Below, in pieces: positions 16,260 to 24,232 of a stretch of DNA of 64,000 bases. This DNA is from Bacillus sp. UNC41MFS5. GTDB lineage: Bacteria > Bacillota > Bacilli > Bacillales_B > DSM-18226. How positions within the stretch are numbered: position 1 is the first letter of the stretch; each line of letters starts with the position of its first letter. The DNA is taken from NCBI RefSeq assembly GCF_000686805.1, contig NZ_KK366020.1, positions 62,001 to 126,000 on the forward strand, written 5' to 3'. The position numbers and the translations under genes are program-made. The notes under the pieces are model-generated. The model ran no database searches and was not told the DNA's origin. It saw nothing but the letters and a program-made list of their open reading frames with translations.

Positions 16260-16310
16260 GAAAGGCTAACATTTATGGAAGCTGCTTGTTCCACTTTGTC
16301 AGCCTTTTTT
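16260..16310 (+). terminator. Terminator after amine oxidase gene
   Basis: AAAGGCTAAC at 16261 pairs with GTCAGCCTTT at about 16298-16307 with one mismatch, followed by T. The loop is long (27 nt). Confidence 0.65.
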
Positions 16311-16329
16311 GAATAAGGAGTGGGTTACA

Positions 16330-16878
16330 TTAAAAAATGTCTCTTAGTTCACTATCCGAATAAATCGAAATGAGGACAACTGCTTTTCCCACACCGATAT
16401 TTTTAACAAAATGCGGTACACTTGCGTTCCAGCTGAAGGAATCGCCTTCTTCAATGATCATCGAGTCTTCGCCTTGTTCTGCTAGTACTTTTCCCTCTAA
16501 CACCAAATGGCACTCTTCCCCTTCATGAGCATTTAATTCACCCATAGAAGCACCTACCGGAAATTCGGCAAGCATCATTCTTAAGCCACCTTTTGAGGTT
16601 AAATGCTCTATTTTTAAGTGGTTAAAAGTAGAATGAGTCCGCTCATTCTTTCTAACAACGCGCATATGCTCCTTTTTTTCTAATAATAAATAGGGTAAAG
16701 GAACCCCAAGAAAGGTTGCGATTGTTTGTAGCGTGCTAATCGAAGGGGAGGTGTTATTGTTTTCGACATTGCTAATAAATCCTTTGGACAGCCCTGTCCC
16801 TTCACACATTTGAGCAATGGTGATTTTCTTTCGATTTCGTATCGCACGAATTTTTGCTCCTATTTCCAAATGACTCAC
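16330..16878 (-). CDS. XRE-family regulator with C-terminal cupin
   Basis: 182 aa. An HTH_3 DNA-binding domain (residues ~7-62: IRAIRNRKKITIAQMCEGTGLSKGFISNVENN) is joined to a small cupin barrel (~108-178, GASMGELNAHEGEECHLVLEGKVLAEQG, EGDSFSWNASVPHFVKN). This fold often senses small organic or amino compounds (PuuR and similar). It is 25 bp downstream of rluF and probably co-transcribed; it faces the amine oxidase gene across a terminator. A GTG at 16878 gives MSHLEIG. A TTG at 16869 with AGAGGTGA 5 nt upstream is an equally good start. Control of the convergent amine oxidase gene is a guess. Confidence 0.85.
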   Translation of the reverse strand: MSHLEIGAKIRAIRNRKKITIAQMCEGTGLSKGFISNVENNNTSPSISTLQTIATFLGVPLPYLLLEKKEHMRVVRKNERTHSTFNHLKIEHLTSKGGLRMMLAEFPVGASMGELNAHEGEECHLVLEGKVLAEQGEDSMIIEEGDSFSWNASVPHFVKNIGVGKAVVLISIYSDSELRDIF

Positions 16879-16902
16879 CTCTGGTGATTCGATTATTCTT
16901 GC

Positions 16903-17610
16903 TTACCATTCTTTAGGTTGATAGTTTAAGTCTTCAAATAATTGATTCTTTTCTTTTTTCGACAAGTCGCGCCATTGTCCAATCGGTAGATTTCCTAGAT
17001 GAATGTTCATAATTCTAGTCCGCTGCAGGCGGACAACACCGTATCCAAGCGCCGAGCACATCCGGCGGATTTGGCGGTTTAACCCTTGTGTTAAGATGAT
17101 TTGAAATACATATTTTGACAACTGGGTTACTTTACATGGAAGTGTTTTTGTATCGAGAATTTCAACTCCTGCTGCCATCTTCTTTAAAAATTCAGGAGTA
17201 ATCGGTTTGTCAACGGTAACGATATATTCCTTTTCATGCTTATTTTCGGCACGTAAGATTTCATTAACAATATCCCCATCGTTCGTTAGAAGGATGAGGC
17301 CGTCAGAATCCTTATCCAATCGTCCAATATGGAAGATTCGTAAGGGGTGATTGACTAAATCAATGATATTTCCTTTTATATGTCTTTCCGTTGTACTCGT
17401 AATACCAACAGGTTTATTTAAGGCGATATAGACATAGTTATGGGCAACTCTAATCTGGCTCCCGTTGATTCGAACATCATCTCCCGGTTCCACCTGACTG
17501 CCCATTACCGCTACTTGCCCATTAATCGTAACTTTTCCTTCACTAACTAACTTATCTGCTCCTCTTCTAGATGCCTTCCCAGACTCGCTAATAAACTTAT
17601 TAATACGCAT
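16903..17610 (-). CDS. rluF: 23S rRNA pseudouridine synthase RluF
   Basis: 235 aa. An S4 RNA-binding domain ([25 protein letters not shown]) precedes the RsuA/RluB/E/F catalytic domain with its aspartate in [21 protein letters not shown]. The motifs [19 protein letters not shown] and [13 protein letters not shown] follow closely the E. coli RluF sequence as I remember it. RluF modifies U2604 of 23S rRNA in E. coli. ATG at 17610 follows AGGGTG at a normal distance; a GTG at 17619 would overlap that site. It probably shares a transcript with the XRE-cupin gene. Confidence 0.9.
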   Translation of the reverse strand: MRINKFISESGKASRRGADKLVSEGKVTINGQVAVMGSQVEPGDDVRINGSQIRVAHNYVYIALNKPVGITSTTERHIKGNIIDLVNHPLRIFHIGRLDKDSDGLILLTNDGDIVNEILRAENKHEKEYIVTVDKPITPEFLKKMAAGVEILDTKTLPCKVTQLSKYVFQIILTQGLNRQIRRMCSALGYGVVRLQRTRIMNIHLGNLPIGQWRDLSKKEKNQLFEDLNYQPKEW

Positions 17611-17679
17611 GATACACACCCTAAATGGAGAATTGTATTTTTACCATACCCAACTGCCATCGTTTTTTCAAGCCCTTCT

Positions 17680-17692
17680 GGTGCCTGACACC
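17680..17692. repeat. GGTGCCTGACACC 13-mer
   Basis: The same 13 bases (or their inverse) form both arms of the 23-bp hairpin at 52187-52235. Here the copy is single. The rest of the 17611-17873 gap contains only an imperfect hairpin near 17775 and a promoter-like site. Confidence 0.5.
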
Positions 17693-17806
17693 AGGTATAG
17701 GAGATTTTTATATTTTAACGTGGAGAGAAAATTGTCGAAAAGAGTGAGATTTTCAAATTAATTTTCTTAAAAAACAGGAAAGTAGGCTTACTTTTCCTTT
17801 GGTTTT

Positions 17807-17834
17807 TTGACAAAATATTCCGATTACGTATGTT
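17807..17834 (+). promoter_or_regulatory. Possible promoter of the L,D-transpeptidase gene
   Basis: TTGACA at 17807-17812 is a consensus -35 hexamer. TATGTT follows after 16 bp. The -10 match is moderate. Confidence 0.35.
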
Positions 17835-17873
17835 ACTTTTATAGTAATAATTACATAAATTGGGGAGATTACG

Positions 17874-19061
17874 ATGAAAAAACTATCTATTATTTTTGTT
17901 TTGCTGTTTAGTATATTTCTATTTACTAGCCAAGCGGATGCAAGTGGCGGTTCACAGCTAATTATTATTAATAAGAAGACCAACACACTTGCCTTTTATG
18001 ATAGTGGAAAACTAGTTAAAACATTTAGAGTGGCTACAGGTCGAACCAGGTCACTTACTCCGGAAGGCACATTTAGAATTGTTACGAAAATCGTTAATCG
18101 GCCCTATTATAAATTGAAAATTCCAGGAGGAGATCCGCGGAACCCTTTAGGTAACCGCTGGATGGGATTAGAAGCAAGAGGCACTTACGGCACAACCTAT
18201 GCGATACATGGGAATGCCAATGAAAATTCAATTGGCACCTATGCAAGTTCAGGATGCGTTCGGATGCATAATTCAGAAGTACGCTGGCTTTATAGTCACG
18301 TTGATAAATATACATTAGTAATTATCACCCATTCAGATAGCAGCTTTGATTCTATTGCAAAAGCAAATGGTTATGGCAACGGCTGGGTCGAACTAAGCGG
18401 GAACAAGTATTATTATGTTGATGGTGATGTAAAAACAGGCTGGCAATCGATCAATGGAAAAAGTTATTTCTTTAATGACGAAGGGATCATGCAGACTGGA
18501 TGGCTAACCCAGAATGGACAAAAATATTATCTCAATAAAAAAGGCGTCATGGCGACAGGCTGGCTCGAAAAAGGCGGTAAGAAGTACTATCTCGACCAAA
18601 CGGGTGTGTTGAGAAAAGGCTGGATTGCTGACAGCGGAAAGAAATATTATCTAGACAATAAAGGGGTGTTGCAAACCGGCTGGTTATCAGTCGATACGAA
18701 TCGATATTATCTAGACAACAATGGAGCAGTGAAAACAGGCTGGCTGGCGGATAGGGGGGAATGGTACTATCTTGATGATTCAGGCGTGATGACAACGGGT
18801 TGGATCAACTCAGAAGGCAGATGGTATTTCCTGAATGATCAGGGTGTTATGAAAAATACACAGGAACTCGTTAACAATAGTCAGTGGGATTATCTCGATA
18901 AAAATGAAGACACCGAATCGGACTGGTCAAATGTATTAGCCGAAAAGTACAAATTAAACAGTCATGATTCAGTCGTGACCGGCTGGTTGAATTACAAGGA
19001 GAAATGGTATTATCTCTACGTTAGCGAGGAAATGGTTGCCAGTGCGATGAGTGAAGGGTAA
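17874..19061 (+). CDS. Secreted L,D-transpeptidase with C-terminal cell-wall-binding repeats
   Basis: 395 aa. A signal peptide (residues 1-23, cleavage after ADA) precedes a YkuD/L,D-transpeptidase domain (about 27-153) with His112 in IHGN and the catalytic Cys128 in SSGCVRMHN. Eight or so CW_binding_1-type repeats (TGWL...G.KYYL...GVM, about 165-390) follow, of the kind that bind choline or glucan chains. The last two repeats are degenerate (DTESDWSNVLAEKYKL). It would cross-link or modify peptidoglycan outside the cell. Ribosome site GGGGAG. Two decayed copies of its 3' end lie downstream at 19505 and 20110. Proximity to the ParM-type genes may be coincidental. Confidence 0.92.
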   Translation: MKKLSIIFVLLFSIFLFTSQADASGGSQLIIINKKTNTLAFYDSGKLVKTFRVATGRTRSLTPEGTFRIVTKIVNRPYYKLKIPGGDPRNPLGNRWMGLEARGTYGTTYAIHGNANENSIGTYASSGCVRMHNSEVRWLYSHVDKYTLVIITHSDSSFDSIAKANGYGNGWVELSGNKYYYVDGDVKTGWQSINGKSYFFNDEGIMQTGWLTQNGQKYYLNKKGVMATGWLEKGGKKYYLDQTGVLRKGWIADSGKKYYLDNKGVLQTGWLSVDTNRYYLDNNGAVKTGWLADRGEWYYLDDSGVMTTGWINSEGRWYFLNDQGVMKNTQELVNNSQWDYLDKNEDTESDWSNVLAEKYKLNSHDSVVTGWLNYKEKWYYLYVSEEMVASAMSEG

Positions 19062-19107
19062 ATAATGTAGGTTGGATAAAACGTCTTATAGATTAATAGA
19101 CCTCTTA

Positions 19108-19135
19108 AAGCGCCTCTAAGAGGTGCTTTTTTTTG
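19108..19135 (+). terminator. Terminator of the L,D-transpeptidase gene
   Basis: AGCGCCTCT pairs with AGAGGTGCT (one G-U), then eight T. Confidence 0.88.
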
Positions 19136-19335
19136 TAATGAATCCCTGGTATTTCTGGTATTCAAACAGACCTAAGTAAGCAAAAACCTACCTTCAGAAG
19201 CCTCTGAGGGTAGGTTTGATGTTAGGTTATTTGAAGATTAAAACTTGGATTCCTGTCTATTTGTTATCCTAATTTTCATCAGCATACAAGACAACAATTA
19301 AATGGGGTGAGCAAAAAAGAAAGACAAAATCGCGA

Positions 19336-19504
19336 GTTTACATTTTTGTCTACATGTTTACATTATGTACGCTTCGTGTTTACAAAAGCGTAAACATGTA
19401 GACAAACTGGTACACATCAAGTGATGGCGCTATGTATACAGGTTTGTAATCATTGTTTACAAAAATCCTGATAACAGCGGTACGATGAAAAATCGGTAGT
19501 TTAC
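19336..19504. repeat. Palindrome array A (distal centromere-like block)
   Basis: GTTTAC, GTAAAC, GTATAC or one-base variants occur about ten times. TTTGTCTACATGTTTAC at 19345-19361 is matched exactly in inverted form at 19390-19406. A further pair brackets 19400-19450 (ACAAACTGGTACACA versus TGTATACAGGTTTGT). The block is homologous to arrays B and C but shorter by two motif units. No gene is present. Confidence 0.7.
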
Positions 19505-19817
19505 GATGTAAAGATCGGGACTATTTGATAACACAATCGTGATGAAAACCAGTGGGTGGGGTTAACCCTGAGGGAGATGATACTTCCTAATTATTGAAGG
19601 TGTTATGGAAATTACGAGGCAGCTCTTAACAATAGGCATTTGGGATATCTAGACAAAAATAAAGACATAGAATCAGATGGTACTTATCTCAAAAGAAGTA
19701 AAGTACAAATTGAACATTCATGAGTCAGTCGTGACAGGCTGATTGAATTACAATGGGAAATGGTATTACCTCTATGTTAGTGAAGATATGGTTGCCGGCT
19801 CTATGAATGATGGGTAG
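19505..19817 (+). pseudogene. Decayed duplicate of the L,D-transpeptidase 3' end (copy 2)
   Basis: From about 19505 the DNA follows the transpeptidase gene from its last intact repeat to the stop codon. For example, AAATGGTATTACCTCTATGTTAGTGA matches AAATGGTATTATCTCTACGTTAGCGA at 19002-19027 in part, and GAGTCAGTCGTGACAGGCTG matches GATTCAGTCGTGACCGGCTG. Frameshifts and internal stops show it is not translated. It forms the left part of the second tandem unit. Confidence 0.75.
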
Positions 19818-19931
19818 GGGACTATCCCCTTCTCCATCCTTTGATGATTATGTTCAACTTCGATGGTGTGTGTGTTTGCGTGAATGATTAAAGATTATAG
19901 GTTTGTGGTTACGAAAGAAATTATGGAGCTT

Positions 19932-20060
19932 GTATACATTTTTCGTAGACATGTCTACGAATTTGTACACCTGTTTACGTTTTGTATACTTCATGTTTAC
20001 AAAACCGTTTTCATGTAGACAAACTTGTATACACAGTATAACAACGTCATGTATATAGGT
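19932..20060. repeat. Palindrome array B (middle centromere-like block)
   Basis: Contains the perfect 20-bp palindrome TTCGTAGACATGTCTACGAA (19942-19961). GTWWAC-type hexamers start at 19932, 19945, 19953, 19973, 19984, 19995, 20015 and 20027, mostly 8, 11, 12-13 or 20 bp apart. The order and spacing match array C with one hexamer decayed. Confidence 0.72.
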
Positions 20061-20109
20061 CTGTTATCATTGAATACAAAAGCTGGAATAACGTCTTTGT
20101 GTGAAATCA

Positions 20110-20400
20110 GGATGGATTGCGAGGTTAGAGGAATGTTATTCTTTGGATCACTTGTGTCATGAAAACTCTCAGGGCAGCTCTGAAGACAGATGGTAAGATG
20201 GTACTTTCTTCATGATAATGAGGGCAGAAAGAACACTCAGGCTCTCCTCGCCAATAATCAGTGGGAATCATCTCGATAAAGATGAAGCTAATGATTCAAA
20301 TAAGTCAAATTTATTTGAGTAAAACTACAAACTTATAGTAAATACCAAATGATGACGTTGTGGTTAAAATAAATAAAGTAATGGTAATACTTATATTTTT
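20110..20400 (+). pseudogene. Decayed duplicate of the L,D-transpeptidase 3' end (copy 3)
   Basis: Matches the same portion of the transpeptidase gene: GAAGACAGATGGTAAGATGGTACTTTC against GAAGGCAGATGGTATTTC, then AATAATCAGTGGGAATCATCTCGATAAAGATGAAG against AACAATAGTCAGTGGGATTATCTCGATAAAAATGAAG in part. It is more diverged than copy 2, with indels and stops. Confidence 0.7.
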
Positions 20401-20418
20401 TGGCCGGGTAACGATGTT

Positions 20419-20456
20419 GGTTGGAGCGGAAATCCACTTCTAAGTTTAATACAGTC
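20419..20456. repeat. Remnant end of the GC-rich MITE-like family
   Basis: GGTTGGAGCGGAAATCC followed by TAAGTTTAATACAGTC resembles the right end of the element at 9108-9260 (TGGAGCGGAAATCAAC ... TAGTTTAACAGAGCC). Only this end survives. Confidence 0.5.
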
Positions 20457-20621
20457 TATACTTGTAAGGAATAGTATAGTTTGCCAGCTTAATGAGTTTA
20501 GGTCAGTGTACTATGTTCTTTTCCTTCCTCATGATACTGAATAGTTAAAGCTCACCTTTGATGGTGTGTTTTTTTGCCAAGAAATATAATGAGTAAAATA
20601 GTGAATTAAATTGCAAATATA

Positions 20622-20805
20622 CATCTTTGTAAACATGTTTACATTATTAGTATACTTGTTTACAATTTGTATACTTAATGTTTACAATGACGTTTACGTG
20701 TAAACAAATCTGTATACAGACCAAAGTAGAGCCGTGTATACAGATTTGTCGTCAATGTTTACAAAAATGTATACAACACACTAAAGTTTACATATTGTTT
20801 ACATC
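20622..20805. repeat. Palindrome array C (proximal centromere-like block)
   Basis: Fourteen GTTTAC/GTAAAC/GTATAC hexamers start at 20629, 20637, 20650, 20658, 20669, 20680, 20692, 20700, 20712, 20736, 20757, 20769, 20786 and 20797. Many steps are 11-12 bp, close to one helical turn. TGTAAACATGTTTACA (20628-20643) is a perfect palindrome, and ACAAATCTGTATACAG is echoed inverted at about 20735-20749. It ends about 130 bp before the actin-like gene, the expected place for a parC-type centromere and operator. Confidence 0.75.
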
Positions 20806-20937
20806 ATTACAGTTATATTTTTTTTGCTGAGAAATCTTGAAGAATCTATTAATCTTCTATAATCTAAGAGAAGGAACTAGAATTACATACTCACTATAAA
20901 AAATAATAAATCTATAAATTGAAAAGGAATGATATTT

Positions 20938-22116
20938 ATGACTAAATCCAGAGTTGCAGCTATTGATGTTGGGAATGACTCTATTAAGGCCATTTTCGGA
21001 GAATTAGAATATGAATTAAATATTCCTAACATTATTGCTAGGGATACTGAAGATCGACCTGTAATTGGGATTGAAGAGCTTGATAATAAAAATCCATTAG
21101 ATGGCATTCACATTAAAGTCCACTCCCCTGCTTTAAAAGAGAACAACGGAATTTTCCGTATTGGTAACTTAGCTACTAAAAGTATTAATGCCACTGAGCT
21201 AGACCCTGGCAGCAGCAAGTCAGAGGAAGATCAAACATTAATTATGCTTTTTGCAACATTAGCTTTGGATGCAGTAAAGGAAAATAACTCAAATGCTTTT
21301 CCACGCACCAAAAATATAATTGATGCTAATTATACTTTAGGAACAGGTCTTCCCCTTCGTGAAGTAAAAGAAGGCAAGGATGCTGGCTACCGCTCTAAAT
21401 TAGTTGGTTCAGTCCATCAAGTTGAATTCCTTGTCACTCCAAAGTACCAAGGATTGAAAGTAAATATTAAATTTGATGAAGTAAAAGTATATCCTGAAGG
21501 TTTCGCTGCATTTATCAATCTTGTTTTGGATAACAGCGGAAAAATTATCAATAAGGATCTTATTGATAAGCGTATCTTAATTCAAGATATCGGTGGATTA
21601 TCAACAGATATCGCAGTCATCAAAAATCGTAATGTTGATGATGATAAAGCCCAAGGGTTTAATCTAGGGGTTTCAGAATCATTAGAAGCTATTCGCGAAG
21701 AGATTAGAACAAAGCATGGCGTTGAACTGGATAGCCGCCGTGATGTGGTTGAGATTATCACGAAGAAAAGTGACCGCAACCATATTATGGTGAAAGGAAG
21801 CCGGACAAGTGTTCATGATATTACCGACCGAATCCTGCTTGATTTAGCTAAAAAGCAATATCGTTTATTACGTAATGTTTGGCAGAGAAACTCTCAAACG
21901 GAAATTTGCTACTTTGTTGGTGGCGGTGCCAACGTCTTAAAGGAATATCTTAAAACGTTGAATAACAATTTAGATGGTTATAATATTGATTTCTTTGAAG
22001 ATGGGAAAGAAAGTATTTGGATGATGGCCAACGCTTATTATAAACTCATAATGGACTTTGTTCGAAAGACAGAAAAACAAACAGCGCCTAGAGTTGAACC
22101 TGTAAAAGCTAAATAA
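20938..22116 (+). CDS. parM: ParM/StbA-family actin-like segregation ATPase
   Basis: 392 aa. The actin-fold nucleotide motifs are present: phosphate 1 VAAIDVGNDSIKAIFG at the N-terminus, phosphate 2 ILIQDIGGLSTDIAVI near residue 195, and the adenosine motif YFVGGGANVL near 335. Plasmid ParM-type proteins polymerise with ATP and push DNA apart through a ParR adaptor bound to parC. Downstream by 11 bp is a small RHH-like protein; upstream is the triplicated palindrome array. I chose ATG 20938 because AAAAGGA sits about 10 nt before it; an ATG at 20929 is too close. The surrounding genes look chromosomal, which is unusual for a ParM system. Confidence 0.88.
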   Translation: MTKSRVAAIDVGNDSIKAIFGELEYELNIPNIIARDTEDRPVIGIEELDNKNPLDGIHIKVHSPALKENNGIFRIGNLATKSINATELDPGSSKSEEDQTLIMLFATLALDAVKENNSNAFPRTKNIIDANYTLGTGLPLREVKEGKDAGYRSKLVGSVHQVEFLVTPKYQGLKVNIKFDEVKVYPEGFAAFINLVLDNSGKIINKDLIDKRILIQDIGGLSTDIAVIKNRNVDDDKAQGFNLGVSESLEAIREEIRTKHGVELDSRRDVVEIITKKSDRNHIMVKGSRTSVHDITDRILLDLAKKQYRLLRNVWQRNSQTEICYFVGGGANVLKEYLKTLNNNLDGYNIDFFEDGKESIWMMANAYYKLIMDFVRKTEKQTAPRVEPVKAK

Positions 22117-22127
22117 GGTGATTATAT

Positions 22128-22733
22128 ATGAAAAAACCAGCCTCAAACGAGGTTCAGCGGGGTCAAGCATTATCCTTTCGCATCCCCTCTGATACACCTG
22201 ACCATATCTTAAAGCATTTACAAAAGTTGAAGGATACAGAGAGAAGGAATTTCTCCAGTAAAATTGCCGAGTTTGTGATGCAAGGTGTGAGTAGTTCAGT
22301 TTCGCGGGAAAAGGAGACCATTACGATCCCCCTTCCCCACAAGTTAACGAAAGCCCAGCGAAATTGGTTGAAGCATGAGCATTCAGAAGCCTTGCTGGGA
22401 AGTATTCTTTATCAGCTGATTTCTGACCCAGTTCGTTCAACTGCGCTGCTAGCATCATTAAACAGTCATTCAATTGATATCGATGAAGCTTTGTATCTTC
22501 AGGAAGAAGTATTTCCCGAGAAACTTCAGAAAGATGACAGTTATCTGCAGATTGCTGCTGGTAAGGAGGATCCACCAGCCCCTATCGACTTAAGTGATAT
22601 GGATGATGACCTCAGTGAGTTTGACTGGGAAGATGCAAAAGAAAAGCAGCCGTTGATGGAAGAAGAGGAAAACGAAGTGGAGCCGGATATTGACGACTTA
22701 CTTGGTGGTTTTCTTGCAAACATGAATAAGTAA
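22128..22733 (+). CDS. Putative ParR-like DNA-binding adaptor with acidic tail
   Basis: 201 aa. The first 50 residues have the strand-helix-helix pattern of a ribbon-helix-helix domain (ALSFRIPSD, PDHILKHLQKLKD, NFSSKIAEFVMQG). A second similar strand-helix segment follows at about 67-105 (ETITIPLPHKLTKAQRNWLK). The last 55 residues are strongly acidic and end DIDDLLGGFLANMNK, a hydrophobic patch that could be the actin-binding peptide, as in ParR proteins. It follows the ParM-like gene by 11 bp with AAGGTGAT as ribosome site and is closed by a strong terminator. Role inferred from position and layout; I do not recognise the sequence family by name. Confidence 0.65.
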   Translation: MKKPASNEVQRGQALSFRIPSDTPDHILKHLQKLKDTERRNFSSKIAEFVMQGVSSSVSREKETITIPLPHKLTKAQRNWLKHEHSEALLGSILYQLISDPVRSTALLASLNSHSIDIDEALYLQEEVFPEKLQKDDSYLQIAAGKEDPPAPIDLSDMDDDLSEFDWEDAKEKQPLMEEEENEVEPDIDDLLGGFLANMNK

Positions 22734-22735
22734 TT

Positions 22736-22778
22736 AAAAAGGGCCAACCTCACAGTATCGTGAGGTTGGCCCTTTTTT
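22736..22778 (+). terminator. Terminator of the ParM-type operon
   Basis: A perfect stem (GGGCCAACCTCAC / GTGAGGTTGGCCC) flanked by A and T runs, 3 bp after the stop codon. Confidence 0.95.
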
Positions 22779-22812
22779 AAATGAGAAAGTATAAGTTTTT
22801 GAACTTAGATTA

Positions 22813-22965
22813 CTGTCTAGCTCCAGCGCCCTAGCGGCTAGTGTCCTTCGCTCTCCACCCTACGATAAGTCAAGCACGAATGCGCCTCCGGCTCTTCGTG
22901 TTTCCTTTATCTCAGTTGGAGCGCTCCAGGCCATACGCCGCTGACCAGGGCGCTTGCGCTTTTCT
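22813..22965 (-). repeat. Dispersed repeat family A, long form
   Basis: Runs from CTGTCTAGCTCCAGCGCC to CGCTTGCGCTTTTC. It is the inverse of the copy at 31712-31861, sharing CACTAGCCGC, CTTATCGTAGGG, CACGAAGAGCCGGAGG and GGAGCGCTCCA segments. Non-coding, GC-rich and self-complementary at its ends. Confidence 0.75.
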
Positions 22966-22967
22966 TA

Positions 22968-23093
22968 TTAATGCTGTTTATTCGGCATTCTTTGGCTTTT
23001 TTGACCAGTTGCTTGACGTTGTTTATTTTTTTGATCTTTTGCCTGCTTTTCATGCAGCTGTTCTACAAACTCATGCGTGCTACGGTTATCCAT
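22968..23093 (-). CDS. DUF4023-family small protein, 41 aa
   Basis: The short minus-strand frame reads MDNRSTHEFVEQLHEKQAKD and ends RMPNKQH. A full AAGGAGG ribosome site stands 9 nt before the ATG. The pattern THEFVEQLHEKQAKDQKNKQRQ...PNKQH matches the small Bacillus DUF4023 family as I remember it (THDFVEKLKENQ...PNKQH). Very hydrophilic and Gln/Lys rich. Function of the family is unknown; members are common in spore-forming Bacillaceae. The repeat element begins directly after its stop codon. Confidence 0.75.
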   Translation of the reverse strand: MDNRSTHEFVEQLHEKQAKDQKNKQRQATGQKSQRMPNKQH

Positions 23094-23250
23094 TCTACCT
23101 AACCTCCTTGAAAAATCGAACCACTGTTATTTTGACCAAGCTGTTTGAAAATATTCAGTAATGCTTTTCTCTTGTTTTGCATAAAGATTACCATTATATT
23201 CTATGTAAAAATAAATCTATGAAACTATTACTAGATTTGGTGGTGTGTTA

Positions 23251-24192
23251 ATGGAGCTGCCTAACAATATTGTTCAGGCCAACGGTGTATTGAATGAGCA
23301 GTTAATTTTGAAAAAGGAAATTCTCTATAAAGGGATGAATGGAAGATTTGTCGAAAGATTTTATCTGACCCCTGAAACGAGCTATATTTTTAAGCCGCTA
23401 ACAAATAATGGTCAATTAGGCAAAGAGGTCTGGGTTTATGAACATATTCTTCCCCATTTTCCTGCCATTTTTCCAAATATTATTTCTTACTCCATAAATG
23501 AATGTTCCGAACTTAACTGGATGATTCTTGAGGACCTTGGTCAGCTCTCACATGACTTTAATGAGGATGTTGTATTAGATGTCATAAAGTGGGCAGCATG
23601 GTGGCATTCCCTCCCAGTTGAACAATTGGGAAATGTACCTCTTAAGGGATTAAAGCCGAGAATTGAGGAGATTGAATCCGAGGTTTTTGTTAAGAAGGAT
23701 GAAGTATATCGTTTATTGTCTTCTTTGAACATGGAGCGAGAATTCGTTGATGCTATTTTTGAGAAACTTAACGATTGGCAGCTTTCAAAGCTTCAAGTGT
23801 TGACCCACGGTGATTTACATGCCGGAAATTTTGCGGTTGCCGGAACCAAGTTGAAGATCTTAGACTGGGAGCACGCCCATCTTAATTCTCCACACTGGGA
23901 CCTATACCATCTAATTGATATGTCCCATCCTCTTTTTCCGAAAAAAGTAACAAGTCCATTGCGGGAGAGAATCTTGAGAACTTATCTTGATCAGGTTACA
24001 TATGAGCATGACAGTGCTTATTTTTTTACGGAGTATTATTTAGTGGCAACTGTGTTTTCGATTTGGATGCTGTTATTGATACAGAAGGATTTAAAGGGAA
24101 ATGGCGGAAAATGGTCTGTTGAGCAGTTAAATGCTCAGTTTGAAGAAACGGTGTCGAGTCTTCATCAATGTGCAGCAGCAATGCTTGTATGA
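23251..24192 (+). CDS. Aminoglycoside phosphotransferase-fold (APH) kinase
   Basis: About 313 aa. The kinase catalytic loop is VLTHGDLHAGNFAV (His-Gly-Asp...Asn), and the metal-binding motif is LKILDWEHAHLNSPHWDLYHL. The N-terminal lobe includes YIFKPLTN. The family phosphorylates small alcohols or sugars (choline, homoserine, aminoglycosides, fructosamines); this member has no feature that fixes its substrate. ATG 23251 is preceded by TTGGTGG; a GTG six bases upstream is also in frame. It is a single gene, convergent with pepT through a shared terminator. Confidence 0.85.
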   Translation: MELPNNIVQANGVLNEQLILKKEILYKGMNGRFVERFYLTPETSYIFKPLTNNGQLGKEVWVYEHILPHFPAIFPNIISYSINECSELNWMILEDLGQLSHDFNEDVVLDVIKWAAWWHSLPVEQLGNVPLKGLKPRIEEIESEVFVKKDEVYRLLSSLNMEREFVDAIFEKLNDWQLSKLQVLTHGDLHAGNFAVAGTKLKILDWEHAHLNSPHWDLYHLIDMSHPLFPKKVTSPLRERILRTYLDQVTYEHDSAYFFTEYYLVATVFSIWMLLLIQKDLKGNGGKWSVEQLNAQFEETVSSLHQCAAAMLV

Positions 24193-24231
24193 AAAAAGCT
24201 CACTTTGAGTTAGTCAAAGCGAGCTTTTTTA
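24191..24231. terminator. Bidirectional terminator between kinase and pepT
   Basis: AAAAAAGCTCACTTTGA pairs with TCAAAGCGAGCTTTTTT with one mismatch around a 5-nt loop. Confidence 0.92.
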
Positions 24232-24232
24232 G

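Noticed and set aside
17753..17986. Minus-strand hydrophobic frame of 77 codons
   Set aside because: Antisense to the start and signal peptide of the L,D-transpeptidase; hydrophobicity is a mirror effect.
19062..20937. Additional genes in the 1.9-kb gap before the ParM-type gene
   Set aside because: Every coding-like segment aligns with the transpeptidase 3' end and is broken by stops and frameshifts; the rest is palindromic array.
22841..23161. 106-codon plus-strand frame over the repeat and the DUF4023 gene
   Set aside because: Made of repeat sequence and the antisense of the DUF4023 gene, with no ribosome site.
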